This document shows, piece by piece, positions 26,267 through 34,825 of a stretch of DNA of 64,000 nucleotides. The translations under genes and the position numbers were made by a program. The notes beneath the pieces were generated by a model. That model saw only the letters and a program-made list of their open reading frames with translations, was not told the DNA's origin and searched no databases. The DNA lies in NCBI RefSeq assembly GCF_009828015.1, contig NZ_WTYG01000003.1, positions 310,001 through 374,000 on the forward strand. Direction: 5' to 3'. The DNA comes from Qipengyuania citrea (GTDB lineage Bacteria > Pseudomonadota > Alphaproteobacteria > Sphingomonadales > Sphingomonadaceae). Within the stretch, counting starts at the first letter, position 1, and every line of letters begins with the position of its first letter.

Positions 26267-27292
26267 TCAGACGAGAGTATGGCTTTCGGCCAGTTCGATA
26301 ATGCCGCGCCTGCCCGATTCATCGCGTCCAAGCTGCACGAACACGTCGATCACGCTGGCCGCATAGGCGATGGTATCGCTCCGTGTCAGCCCGATTCCCG
26401 TCTGCATGACCATCAGGGACAATTGCTCGAGCGCGCCCCGCAGCGAGTTGGCGTGGACGGTGGAGAAGCTGCCCGGATGGCCGGTGTTGATCGCGCGCAG
26501 GAAGCTGACGCTTTCCGCACCGCGCAGTTCGCCCAGCACGATGCGGTCGGGGCGCAGGCGCAGCGCGGCCTGCAGCAATTCGTTGGCGGTGACCTTGGCT
26601 TCGCCCAGTTCGCCCTTGACCGCGACCAGCCCGACGCCGTTTTCGCCGGGCAACCTGAGCTCGGGCGTATCCTCGACCAGCACGACGCGTTCGTGACGCG
26701 GGATTTCGCCGAGCATGGCGTTGAGGAACGTCGTCTTGCCGGTGCTTGTCCCACCCGAGACGAGGATGGTGCGCCGCTGGCGGATCGCCTCGCGCAGAAA
26801 GGCGATCGGCTGAGCCTGCGCATCGGGCATGGCGCCCCGCCCCTGCGGCCTTAGCGGACCGGTGTCATAGGCATCGAGCGGCAGGTCGAGCCGCCGATGG
26901 CGGCGGATCGCCATGGCCCAGTGCTTGCGCGCCGCGGGCGGACCACAGAACTGGACGCGCGCGCCGCCGGGCAGCGTCGCACCGAGCAGCGGATGTTCGC
27001 GGTTGATCCCCTGGTGGCTGACCCGCGCGACCTGTTCGGCCAAGCGCTGGATCAGCCGGTCGTCGATATCGGGCCGCACCACCTTGTGCATACCGCCCCG
27101 CGCCGCATCCTCGACCCAGACCTCGCCCGGCCTGTTGACCAGGATCTCGGTCACCGTGTCGCATTCGAGCCACTCGCGGAATGGCGCGAGATAGGCGTCG
27201 AGATAGACGCTGCGTTCGCCGTGCAGATCGACCGGCGGGGCATCCACTTCAGGCTGTCCGTCGGGTTGGAAAGGGTGGATGTCGGCGCTCAC
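26267..27292 (-). CDS. virB11: Type IV secretion ATPase VirB11
   Basis: This 341-residue hexameric ATPase of the VirB11/PulE superfamily has an N-terminal domain with VTEILVNRPGEVWVE and a RecA-like domain. Its Walker A is GGTSTGKTT (residues 180-188); the Asp box is RVVLVEDTPELRLPG, Walker B lies in RLRPDRIVLGELRGAE, and the His box is SFSTVHANSLRGAL. It sits at the cytoplasmic face of the secretion channel and would power pilus assembly or substrate transfer. It is the last gene of the operon, 15 bp after virB10. All catalytic motifs look intact, arguing that the system is functional and under selection. Confidence 0.95.
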   Translation of the reverse strand: MSADIHPFQPDGQPEVDAPPVDLHGERSVYLDAYLAPFREWLECDTVTEILVNRPGEVWVEDAARGGMHKVVRPDIDDRLIQRLAEQVARVSHQGINREHPLLGATLPGGARVQFCGPPAARKHWAMAIRRHRRLDLPLDAYDTGPLRPQGRGAMPDAQAQPIAFLREAIRQRRTILVSGGTSTGKTTFLNAMLGEIPRHERVVLVEDTPELRLPGENGVGLVAVKGELGEAKVTANELLQAALRLRPDRIVLGELRGAESVSFLRAINTGHPGSFSTVHANSLRGALEQLSLMVMQTGIGLTRSDTIAYAASVIDVFVQLGRDESGRRGIIELAESHTLV

Positions 27293-27307
27293 GGCAGGGC
27301 TTCCGGA

Positions 27308-28441
27308 TCAGCTGACCGAAGAGAAATCGAGATCGCGCGCGGTAAAGATGCGGATCGGTTCGCCCTGTCGCACCCGCACGGTCGGCCCGCGCTGGCCGTC
27401 CTGCTGGGCTGCAGTGGCCGCGGCCGAGGAACTGGCCCCGCCGATCAGCACGCCTGCCGCACCGCCGGTGGCGAGCGAGCCGACGCCGCCGACGACCGAC
27501 AGCAGCAGGGCCGAACCGAACCGCCTGAAGAAACCGTCACCCGAAACCTTGCCCGCAAGACCCGTGGTCCCGTCGAAACCGATCGCGGGCGAAGCCAGAT
27601 TGACCGAGGCTCCGTCGGGACGGATCAGCCGGGTCCAGATGACGTAGGCGCGCTTCTGGCCGTTCTGCAGGCCCGACTGGTACTGACCGATCAAACGGCT
27701 CGAGCGCGGGACGAGTACCTTGGTCCCGTCGAAACTGCGCACGTCCTGGCTTACCACGGCGCGGACATAGCCCGGGACATTGGTGTCGATCGCCGTTTCG
27801 AGGATCGCCGGGATCAGCGTGCCCTGCGTCACCGTGGTAGTGGGATTGCCCATCGCCTTGGCCTGCGCCGGCGCCCCGCCCACACCGCCGATCCGGCTGG
27901 CGAAATCGCTGGCGCCGTTGCCGGAAGTTCCGTTTCCGGCCGCTTCGCCGGCCCCGCTTGCCTCTCCCAGTGCCAGAGTAGCGGGGGCGTTGCCGGCATC
28001 GAACACCACGGTGGGGCTGGCATAGGGATTGGCGGCAAGTCCCGGCTGCGGCTGCGCCGACAGCACGGGCTGCGGTGCGGGATCGGGCCGGGCAATGGGC
28101 GCGGCGGCAACCTGCGGCGCGATCGGCGCCGGGGCCGCTTGCGGCGGCACCGTGGATGCGGCTTCGACCGGCGCCTGCTGGCCGCCGCCTATCCCCTCGC
28201 TCGGCGCGATGCGCGCGGAATTCATGCTCCACATGGTCACAAGGCCGAGACCCGCGACGATCGCGATCCCCGCCACCAGGCCAAGCGCATCGGACTTGCC
28301 CGCCGGACGTGCGACCACGGGAAAGGCGTTGCGCTGGGCAAGGTCGATGACCTCGGCATCGCTGCCCTCGCGCGGATCGATATCGTTGGCGGCCCCGCTA
28401 TCGCCGGGCTTCTGTTCGGGCAGGCGCATGGCAAGGCGCAT
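27308..28441 (-). CDS. virB10: Type IV secretion core protein VirB10
   Basis: This 377-residue inner-membrane-anchored protein has a cytoplasmic N-terminus, one transmembrane helix (about residues 51-70), a proline- and alanine-rich periplasmic linker, and the VirB10/TrbI C-terminal domain. That domain includes TLIPAILETAIDTNVPGYV, KVLVPRSSRLIGQYQSGL, VIWTRLIRPDGASVNLASP and an antenna-like hydrophobic helix pair, RFGSALLLSVVGGVGSLATG. VirB10 spans both membranes and couples the ATPases to the outer-membrane pore. The gene lies 3 bp after virB9 and 15 bp before virB11. The linker is long but within the family's range. Confidence 0.94.
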   Translation of the reverse strand: MRLAMRLPEQKPGDSGAANDIDPREGSDAEVIDLAQRNAFPVVARPAGKSDALGLVAGIAIVAGLGLVTMWSMNSARIAPSEGIGGGQQAPVEAASTVPPQAAPAPIAPQVAAAPIARPDPAPQPVLSAQPQPGLAANPYASPTVVFDAGNAPATLALGEASGAGEAAGNGTSGNGASDFASRIGGVGGAPAQAKAMGNPTTTVTQGTLIPAILETAIDTNVPGYVRAVVSQDVRSFDGTKVLVPRSSRLIGQYQSGLQNGQKRAYVIWTRLIRPDGASVNLASPAIGFDGTTGLAGKVSGDGFFRRFGSALLLSVVGGVGSLATGGAAGVLIGGASSSAAATAAQQDGQRGPTVRVRQGEPIRIFTARDLDFSSVS

Positions 28442-28444
28442 GGG

Positions 28445-29203
28445 TTACTTCCTTCTCGCGGCGAAAGCGGGGCTGGCACCCGCGCTGTTCGCGGGCCGCT
28501 GGGGGCCGGTGTTGACCAGTTCGGCGCTGTCTTCGCCCGAACGCAGAACGATGCTGCGCGGCACACCGTCGACCACGATCGTATCGCCCCGCACCGTGAA
28601 ATTGACCGGCCCCTCGACGCCTTCGCTATTGGTCACCAGGATTGCGGGGACCTCTCTGCCGCCCGGCCAAGTCAGGAAAGTGGCAGTCCCGTCGTCATAG
28701 GTGTTCTCGGGCAGCAGTTCGGGATCGCCGGATGCATTCCACGCGAAATTGAGATCCGCCGGATCGACCACGGCATAGGGATCGCCCGCGGCCTGCCGCT
28801 CCACCGCGTTGGGCGCTCCGGCCACCTCCACCAGCTCTTCCGGATAGGCGAAGCGCATCAGATAGAGCGGCTTGGCCGACGGGCTGGCGACGAGGTCGAA
28901 CAGATAGGTCCGCTTGCTGGTGACGACCGTCAGATTGGTCGCGGCGCGCGGCTCGAGCGGTTTGACGAACAAGATATTCGCGCGTTTGTTGGGCGTCACC
29001 TGCCAGGTCGCGCTGTCGCCGATGGCGACATTCTCGATCACCTCGTCGTCGCCAAACATGATGCTCGCCTGGACTGCGATGCGGCCATCGATACGCACCA
29101 CCTTGGCTTCGTCGTACAGCACTTCGACGAGGCGAGCATCCTGCGCGGCGGCTGGGCTGGCCATCAGCGCGAGGGCGAACGCGGGAATAAGCGCGCGGAT
29201 CAT
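28445..29203 (-). CDS. virB9: Type IV secretion core protein VirB9
   Basis: This 252-residue periplasmic protein has a signal peptide (MIRALIPAFALALMASPAAA). The VirB9/TrbG N-terminal domain contains VVRIDGRIAVQASIMFGDDE, ATWQVTPNKRANILFVKPL and RTYLFDLVASPSAKPLYLMR. The C-terminal domain contains ILVTNSEGVEGPVNFTVRGD, which normally contacts the small lipoprotein VirB7. No virB7-like gene is present nearby. It overlaps virB6 by 4 bp at its start and stops 3 bp before virB10. In most VirB systems virB8 would lie between virB6 and virB9; here the overlap leaves no room for it. Confidence 0.93.
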   Translation of the reverse strand: MIRALIPAFALALMASPAAAQDARLVEVLYDEAKVVRIDGRIAVQASIMFGDDEVIENVAIGDSATWQVTPNKRANILFVKPLEPRAATNLTVVTSKRTYLFDLVASPSAKPLYLMRFAYPEELVEVAGAPNAVERQAAGDPYAVVDPADLNFAWNASGDPELLPENTYDDGTATFLTWPGGREVPAILVTNSEGVEGPVNFTVRGDTIVVDGVPRSIVLRSGEDSAELVNTGPQRPANSAGASPAFAARRK

Positions 29204-30375
29204 GCGGTTTTCTCCATGGATCGATCAAGGGCCTTCGGCGCGGCGGACTTGAACCGGCTTCCGATGCCGGAACCGCGCGCACGGGCGGAACTGATGGGGG
29301 ATGACGGGGCAGGGCCGGAAGAGGTCGCATAGACCTTCACCGTGCGCGAACCGCCGCTTCCGCCAGAGCCGCCACTGTCATTCGCGGCATAGGCGGCAGG
29401 GATCGCGGAAACATCGATCCGGCGGGCCTGCGAACTCGCTTGGCTGGCGGCCTGCGCCTGCGCGAGAGCAGCCGCAGGCGCGGCCTGCTGCGGCGCTGCG
29501 GCGGTCGAGGACTGTTCCTCGCGCTCGCTCGCGAGGCCGAACACGCTCCAGCCAGCCACCATCGCGCCCGCTACCTTGAGCACGATTGCCATCAGCGCGA
29601 CATGCACCGCGCCGATCATGAAGAAGGCCATTCCGGCCTGCGGATCGACCTGCCCGGGGGTGGCGGTCAGCGCACCGAGGATCGGCACGGCGAGTTCGAG
29701 CATCACGCTGCCACCCAGCACCGCGAACAGCGGTGCAAGCGCGCACAACGTCAGGCCCTTGACCCACCCGGTGAACAGGCCCCGCGTGCCGTTGAACAGC
29801 GCCATGACCACGAACAGCGGACCCAGCGCGACCAGCACGCCCAGGGCGATCTTGGTGGTTACCAGCAGCCCCACGGTTCCGAGCATGAACAGCAGCGCGC
29901 CGAACCACATCATCCCGGCAGGCGAAAAGGTCGAGATATCCTGCGCGCCCGCGCTGGCTTCCTGCACCGCGAGGAACACGATATCGATCTTCTGCGCGAA
30001 GAGATCGGTGGCAGAGCCCCGTGTCCCGCTGAGAACCCCGGCAAGGTAATCGGGAGTGGCAACCGCGAGGTTCCACACCACGCTCTGATAGGCGAGCCAG
30101 CTGGTGGCGAAGGTCAGCACCAGCCCCAGCGTCATCATGCGCGGGACGAGGCTGCGCACGCCGATATTGGTGCGTCCGGTCAGCAGCGCGAACGCGAAAA
30201 GCACGATGAACAGCGTCAGGACGAGCGTGAGCACCGTGCCGAGTGATCCCCCGGGAGCGAACAGCCGGCCGAAGGCCGCCGCGCTGGCTTCACCCGCGAT
30301 GCAGTCGACCCCGCGCAGCGCCGCGGCGACGCCATTGCCGACCTGATCGGCGGCTTGCTGGCAGTTCACGCTCAC
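29200..30375 (-). CDS. virB6: Type IV secretion membrane protein VirB6 (TrbL/VirB6 family)
   Basis: This 391-residue polytopic protein has hydrophobic helices at LGTVLTLVLTLFIVLFAFAL, LVPRMMTLGLVLTFATSWLA, MMWFGALLFMLGTVGLLVTT, IALGVLVALGPLFVVMALF and FFMIGAVHVALMAIVLKVAG, the VirB6/TrbL signature arrangement. A glycine-, serine- and alanine-rich soluble C-terminal tail of about 100 residues follows, ending KALDRSMEKTA. VirB6 forms part of the inner-membrane channel. It overlaps virB4 and virB9 by 4 bp each, showing tight translational coupling. The tail is unusual and might stand in for part of a missing component, but this is speculation. Confidence 0.9.
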   Translation of the reverse strand: MSVNCQQAADQVGNGVAAALRGVDCIAGEASAAAFGRLFAPGGSLGTVLTLVLTLFIVLFAFALLTGRTNIGVRSLVPRMMTLGLVLTFATSWLAYQSVVWNLAVATPDYLAGVLSGTRGSATDLFAQKIDIVFLAVQEASAGAQDISTFSPAGMMWFGALLFMLGTVGLLVTTKIALGVLVALGPLFVVMALFNGTRGLFTGWVKGLTLCALAPLFAVLGGSVMLELAVPILGALTATPGQVDPQAGMAFFMIGAVHVALMAIVLKVAGAMVAGWSVFGLASEREEQSSTAAAPQQAAPAAALAQAQAASQASSQARRIDVSAIPAAYAANDSGGSGGSGGSRTVKVYATSSGPAPSSPISSARARGSGIGSRFKSAAPKALDRSMEKTA

Positions 30376-32825
30376 TCGGCCGCGAGGCGCAGGGCCTCGA
30401 CCCCGGCCTCCCCTTCATCATTGGCGCCGCCCGGCCACCGGGTTCCGGTCAAGGCGGGGAACCACTCGCTCGGCGCGTCGCCCAGCGCTTCGCGCAACAG
30501 GTCGAGCCGGCGGACAGAGCTTTCCCGTCCCGACAGCAGCGTCAGCACTTCGGGCGCGCCCGACAGGTCGAGCCGCACCACCACGCTGGCATCGGGCTGT
30601 CGCACTAGGAAGCAGCGGCTGTGCGCAGGCAGCGTGCGGATCAAGGCGAGTTCGTGCTCGGTAAGTCCGAAACCATCGCAATAGTCTTCGGGCCGCGCGC
30701 GGCTGTTGGGCATGAACACCATGGTGGCGGTCTGTTCGACCAGCGCCGTCGAAATGCGGCTTTCAAGCGCATCGCGCGCGGATTGCGTAGCGAAACCGAC
30801 CAGCGCGTTGCGTTTGCGCAAGGTCTTGAGCCAGTCCCGAATGCGCGCAGCGAAGACTTCGTCGTCGAGCGCCTTCCAGCCCTCGTCGATCAGGATCATG
30901 GTCGGCTTGCCGTCGAGCCGTTCCTCGATCCGGTGGAAGAGATACATCATGGTCGGCGTCCGCAGCCGCGGGTTTTCCAGCAGCGCGGTCATGTCGAAAC
31001 CGAGGACGCGCGCGCCAAGATCGAGCCGGTCCTCGGAATTGTCGAACAGCCAGGCATGTTCGCCCCCTGGCCCCTCACCCGCGCCGATCCATGCGCCGAG
31101 CCGGTCGGCCAGATCGCCCGGTTGCGGACGCCGCGTGCCCGATAGCAGTTCCCTGAAATGCCGCAGGCGGCGCAGCGAAGCATCGTTGGCATAGGCGGCA
31201 TCGACCGCCGCCGCGATGGTCTGCTCTTCTTCGGGACCATCGGCCTTGAGCAGCACGCCCAGCCAGTCACGCAGGAAGGCCCGGTTGCCGGGCGTGTCGG
31301 GCAGCGCCAGCGGATTGAACCCCGTCGGTTCGCCCGAGCGGATGCTGTCGTAGCGTCCGCCAATGCCGCGCACGAACAGTTCCGCGCCACGATCCTTGTC
31401 GAACAGGATCGTGCGCGGGCTGAATTTCTGCGCCTGTGCGGCGAGGAAGTTCATTACCACCGTCTTGCCCGAACCCGAAGGTCCGATGACCGAGAAATTG
31501 CCCAGGTCGCCATGGTGGAAATTGAAGAAGAACGGTGTCGCGCTGGTGGTTTCGAGCAGCGTCACTGCCTCGCCCCAGTGATTGCCCTGGGCTTGCCCCA
31601 GCGCGAAGCCGTGCAAGCTCCCGAAACTCGCCATGTTCGCGCTCGAGATCAGCGCGCGCCTTACGAGATAGGCCTCGTTGCCCGGGAACTGTCCCCAGAA
31701 GGCGGGTTCGAGATTGGTATCCTCGCGTACTGCGATCGCGCCGGTATCCGCCAGCGCGGCAGCGCAGGCGGCCATGGCGTCATCGAGCTGGCCGAGCTGC
31801 CGCTCGCGGACCATGACGGTCAGGTGATGGTCGCCAAAGCCGACCGCGCCATTGCCCAGCGCATCGCGCGCCGCCAGCATGTCCGCGCGTTCGGCAGCGG
31901 CTTCCTCGTCAGCCGATTTGAGCCGGCGGATTGCGAGGTCCATCCGCTCGCGCGCGGTCTGTCGCTCGGTCGGGGCATAGCTTTCGCTGACCACCATTTC
32001 GAAGGGCAGCCGCAGCAGGCTGTCGAGCAGGCCCGGAGAAGTCGCTTCGGGATAGTCCTTCATCCCGAGCATTGCCGCGAATTCGGGTGCACCCGAGCCG
32101 CGCGTTTCGATTGCATCGAGCCCGAAACTCACGCGGCGATAGGGCAGCATATGGCCGATATCGACATCGTCGGCTGGCTTGCGCACCGGGCGCATTTCGC
32201 CATTGTAAAGCGCGCTCAGCAGTTCGAGCATTTCCGAATTGGTGCTGCCCTGCGGGCCCGTGTATTCGCCCAGCGGGGTCGCCCCATATGCGCTCAGCGC
32301 TGCGACGAGACCCTGCGAAGCCGCGCGCAGCGAGCGCAGGTCCTTGGGATCGGGTTCGAGCCGGTCGCCGTCCTGCCGGCGGAATTTCCTGCCGACCCGT
32401 TCGACCAGGCCCGCTTTGCCCCGCGCGGGACGACGGATCAGCGTGATGAACTGGTCGTTGACGAACAGCTGGCCCGAACCCAGCCGGTCGCGCCAGCATG
32501 CATCGATATGCCGGCTGATCGGATCGGGAAATTCGGCTTCGAGATCGACCGATACGCGGCGGCGGATAACGTGGTGGTACAGCACGAACCGCGCATCGAG
32601 TGTCGAGCGCAGAACCACTTCGCGCGTGGCCGCATGCGCGTTGAGCGCTTCGCTGTCCTCGGTTTCGAACAGCAGCCCGGGAACCTGGATCGCGGTCATG
32701 ACAGAACCGTCGCGCAGCAGCAGCGTGCTTTCGTCGATCAGCCGGAGATAGGGCAGCCGGTCGCCGGCCCGCGCTTCCTTCGCGCTCCAGGCGGCAGCGC
32801 CCATCCATTTGGTCTTATGCGGCAT
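30372..32825 (-). CDS. virB4: Type IV secretion ATPase VirB4
   Basis: This 817-residue protein is the usual length for VirB4/TrbE/CagE. The N-terminal domain includes RLIDESTLLLRDGSVMTAIQ. The C-terminal ATPase domain has Walker A GPSGSGKT (residues 448-455), Walker B MILIDEGWKALDDEVFAARI and a late arginine-containing motif, ALVGFATQSARDALESRIST. VirB4 energises pilus and channel assembly at the inner membrane. It starts inside virB3 (11-bp overlap) and overlaps virB6 by 4 bp at its end. All motifs for an active ATPase are present. Confidence 0.95.
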   Translation of the reverse strand: MPHKTKWMGAAAWSAKEARAGDRLPYLRLIDESTLLLRDGSVMTAIQVPGLLFETEDSEALNAHAATREVVLRSTLDARFVLYHHVIRRRVSVDLEAEFPDPISRHIDACWRDRLGSGQLFVNDQFITLIRRPARGKAGLVERVGRKFRRQDGDRLEPDPKDLRSLRAASQGLVAALSAYGATPLGEYTGPQGSTNSEMLELLSALYNGEMRPVRKPADDVDIGHMLPYRRVSFGLDAIETRGSGAPEFAAMLGMKDYPEATSPGLLDSLLRLPFEMVVSESYAPTERQTARERMDLAIRRLKSADEEAAAERADMLAARDALGNGAVGFGDHHLTVMVRERQLGQLDDAMAACAAALADTGAIAVREDTNLEPAFWGQFPGNEAYLVRRALISSANMASFGSLHGFALGQAQGNHWGEAVTLLETTSATPFFFNFHHGDLGNFSVIGPSGSGKTVVMNFLAAQAQKFSPRTILFDKDRGAELFVRGIGGRYDSIRSGEPTGFNPLALPDTPGNRAFLRDWLGVLLKADGPEEEQTIAAAVDAAYANDASLRRLRHFRELLSGTRRPQPGDLADRLGAWIGAGEGPGGEHAWLFDNSEDRLDLGARVLGFDMTALLENPRLRTPTMMYLFHRIEERLDGKPTMILIDEGWKALDDEVFAARIRDWLKTLRKRNALVGFATQSARDALESRISTALVEQTATMVFMPNSRARPEDYCDGFGLTEHELALIRTLPAHSRCFLVRQPDASVVVRLDLSGAPEVLTLLSGRESSVRRLDLLREALGDAPSEWFPALTGTRWPGGANDEGEAGVEALRLAAE

Positions 32826-33099
32826 AGGAATTGCACCCCCAGCGCTGGTAATTCTTCACCCGCGGGCATTTCGATACCTTGGTGATCCACAGGTCGAAGA
32901 TGCGCGGCTCGCGCAGGCAGGCGAAATATCCGATCCCGTGCATGACAGCGAAGACCAGCAGTGCCAGCCAGCTGCCGGTGATCAGAAAGGCCTCGGTCGT
33001 CACCATCCCGTTGATGATGAAATAGTTATATGTCACTCCCGCGAACATCTGCGGCCGCGTGAGTGCACGATGCACGGGATGGCGCACGAGCGTGGTCAT
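32815..33099 (-). CDS. virB3: Type IV secretion protein VirB3
   Basis: This 94-residue protein matches VirB3/TrbD. It has a short N-terminal segment, HPVHRALTRPQMFAGVTYNY, then two close hydrophobic segments (NYFIINGMVTTEAFLITGSW and LALLVFAVMHGIGYFACLRE) and the C-terminal EPRIFDLWITKVSKCP. VirB3 is an inner-membrane component tied to VirB4 and pilin handling. It lies 1 bp after virB2 and overlaps virB4. The last residues (NYQRWGCNSYAA) resemble those of alphaproteobacterial VirB3 proteins. Confidence 0.9.
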   Translation of the reverse strand: MTTLVRHPVHRALTRPQMFAGVTYNYFIINGMVTTEAFLITGSWLALLVFAVMHGIGYFACLREPRIFDLWITKVSKCPRVKNYQRWGCNSYAA

Positions 33100-33100
33100 C

Positions 33101-33400
33101 TCACGCGGCCACGCCCTGGATGCCGGCCACGATGGATGCCGCGCCGAACAGGATGAACACGCCGATGATCACGGTCGCCCCGAAACGCCAGTTGAGGCGG
33201 CCGGTCAGCATCATGAAGCCGACTGCGGCAACCGCCATAACTGCCACCGCCGTTGCGACATTGCCAAGCAGCGTGCCCTGAAGCCAGCCGAGCGCGGCGA
33301 CGATTGGCCCCGAACCCGCGGGATCGGCAGCCTGCGCGAAAGCAGCGCTGGGCGTCAGGAAGGCGGCCAGAACTGCCGGAAGGGTGAACTTGCGACTCAA
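33101..33400 (-). CDS. virB2: Type IV secretion prepilin VirB2
   Basis: This 99-residue protein has a long signal peptide (about 25 residues, ending SAAFAQA) followed by two hydrophobic helices, VATAVAVMAVAAVGFMMLTG and FGATVIIGVFILFGAASIVA, the VirB2/TrbC pilin layout. The start appears to be TTG at 33400, because GGGAG lies seven bases upstream and the signal peptide is then complete. Reading from the far-upstream ATG would run through the virB1 coding sequence and is not credible. VirB2 is the major pilus subunit or channel-lining pilin. It follows virB1 by 4 bp. Confidence 0.88.
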   Translation of the reverse strand: MSRKFTLPAVLAAFLTPSAAFAQAADPAGSGPIVAALGWLQGTLLGNVATAVAVMAVAAVGFMMLTGRLNWRFGATVIIGVFILFGAASIVAGIQGVAA

Positions 33401-33404
33401 TTGA

Positions 33405-34031
33405 TTACTCCCGTGAATGATCGGACAGGCGGCCCATGATGGCCGCCACGTAAAGCTGCGTTTCGCGGATGCGCGGGACACCGCCGGCGCGGATCACCCG
33501 CCCGGGCCCGGCATTGTAAGCGGCAAGCGCCTTCTCGAGATCGCCGTCGAACCGGTCGAGCTGTTCGCGCAGGTAACGCGCGCCGCCTTCGAGATTGGCG
33601 AAGGGATCGTCGGGGTCGACGCCCAGATCGCGCGCCGTGCCGGGCATGAGCTGTGCCAGTCCGCGCGCGCCCACGGGCGATACTGCATTCGCGCGCCAGC
33701 GGCTTTCCTGCCACACCAGCGCCTCGATCAAGGTCGGGCTGAGATCGAAGCGTCCGGCGAGTTCGGCGACCTTGGCCTGGTAGTCCTGGGGCACCAGCCT
33801 CGCGTGGCGGACCGGGTCCGCCACGGCGATGTCGGGCACGACGATGTCGCCCGGGACCTCGGCCGTGCCAAAGGTCATCGATTCATCTGGCGCAGCCGGT
33901 TGCGCGCGGCCTGCGCCGGTTACCCAGCGCGCACCGTCCGCATCAATCTCCAAGACATCCGCCCTTGCATCAAGGGCGGGAAGCGCGGCGCAGGACAATC
34001 CGATTGCCAAGGCCCAGCGTGCGAGAATCAT
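33405..34031 (-). CDS. virB1: VirB1-like lytic transglycosylase
   Basis: This 208-residue periplasmic enzyme has a signal peptide (MILARWALAIGLSCAALPAL) and a short linker. The SLT domain has LIEALVWQESRWRANAVSPV with the catalytic Glu of the 'ES' motif, then GARGLAQLMPGTARDLGVDP, FANLEGGARYLREQL and ALAAYNAGPGRVIRAGGVP. It locally opens peptidoglycan so the secretion machine can cross the wall. It is the first gene of the virB operon on the minus strand. I chose the ATG at 34031; ten residues further upstream would be added by another start. It is spaced 4 bp from virB2. Confidence 0.92.
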   Translation of the reverse strand: MILARWALAIGLSCAALPALDARADVLEIDADGARWVTGAGRAQPAAPDESMTFGTAEVPGDIVVPDIAVADPVRHARLVPQDYQAKVAELAGRFDLSPTLIEALVWQESRWRANAVSPVGARGLAQLMPGTARDLGVDPDDPFANLEGGARYLREQLDRFDGDLEKALAAYNAGPGRVIRAGGVPRIRETQLYVAAIMGRLSDHSRE

Positions 34032-34123
34032 TGCACCCTCCGTCCCACCGCGTCTGGGCACGTTTCATGACAAGAACGTGACGAAGCGGCGAATGAGTGA
34101 GGGCTGGATCCGGTGACCGCATG

Positions 34124-34153
34124 AAAAAGCCCGCCTCCCTGTGGAAGGCGGGC
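34124..34153 (-). terminator. Rho-independent terminator of the small exported protein gene
   Basis: GCCCGCCT (34129-34136) pairs with AGGCGGGC (34146-34153), and in the minus direction the stem is followed by TTTTT. It lies just after the gene ending at 34178 and separates it from the virB operon. Confidence 0.88.
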
Positions 34154-34177
34154 CCTGCGGCTCGGCCGTTGCGAAGA

Positions 34178-34561
34178 TCAGCGGAGCGATAGCGCGTAAT
34201 AGCGTGCGAATTCGCCCTGCTCGAGCATGGCCAGCGCCTTGCGGGCAAGCCGGCGGGAATCGACCCATTCGCCAGTCGCAGTCTCGAGCTCGACGCTCCT
34301 GCGCATGTTCGCAGCGCTAGCGAATTCGGTGCGGGCCGCATCGTAATTGCCCATCCGCGCGAGCGCGATACCGTGGTTGATCAGGCGTGCTGGATCGTTC
34401 GCGGCCAGTTCGTCGCAATTCTCGATGGCCTGCCGCGCTGCGGCATTGTCGTTGGCCACCAGTTCTTCATAGCCGACGTCGAACGCGGTGTCCGGGGCCT
34501 GCGCGGTGGCAACAGGGCCCTGCGCGAGAAGGACGAGGGCAACGCTGGTAATGATCGCCAT
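34178..34561 (-). CDS. Small exported TPR-like protein
   Basis: This 127-residue protein has a signal peptide (MAIITSVALVLLAQGPVATA) and a helical repeat-like mature region. It includes ELVANDNAAARQAIENCDEL, DPARLINHGIALARMGNYDA and ARTEFASAANMRRSVELE, which read like one and a half TPR units. I chose the ATG at 34561 because AAGGAGAG lies six bases upstream; longer in-frame starts lack one. Its promoter faces that of the lipoprotein/TonB-receptor pair across 264 bp, so the two units may share control. It has its own terminator. The function is unknown. Confidence 0.75.
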   Translation of the reverse strand: MAIITSVALVLLAQGPVATAQAPDTAFDVGYEELVANDNAAARQAIENCDELAANDPARLINHGIALARMGNYDAARTEFASAANMRRSVELETATGEWVDSRRLARKALAMLEQGEFARYYALSLR

Positions 34562-34825
34562 GACAGCTCTCCTTTTATGTTGTGAGTGCATGTTTGAACC
34601 CCGGCCCTGCCGACTGCAACAAATCTGTAACTTTGTCATAAAAGCGTAATCCGACCCCACGGAAACGGTTTTCCGCCATTTCGGCCAAGCCGCCCGGGAT
34701 GATCCGAGGTTCTGCAACACAACGGTCATCTTTCGACAAAAACTGTCACGAACGATCCCTAGCGGGGGATTCGCGATCCGAGATTTCGCATCCGATTCAT
34801 CCGGTTTTTGAGGGGACCGTTACCC

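Noticed and set aside
26267-34031. The virB cluster as part of a conjugative or integrative element
   Set aside because: No relaxase, coupling protein, integrase, tRNA or direct repeats are nearby, and the base composition is like the rest of the chromosome.
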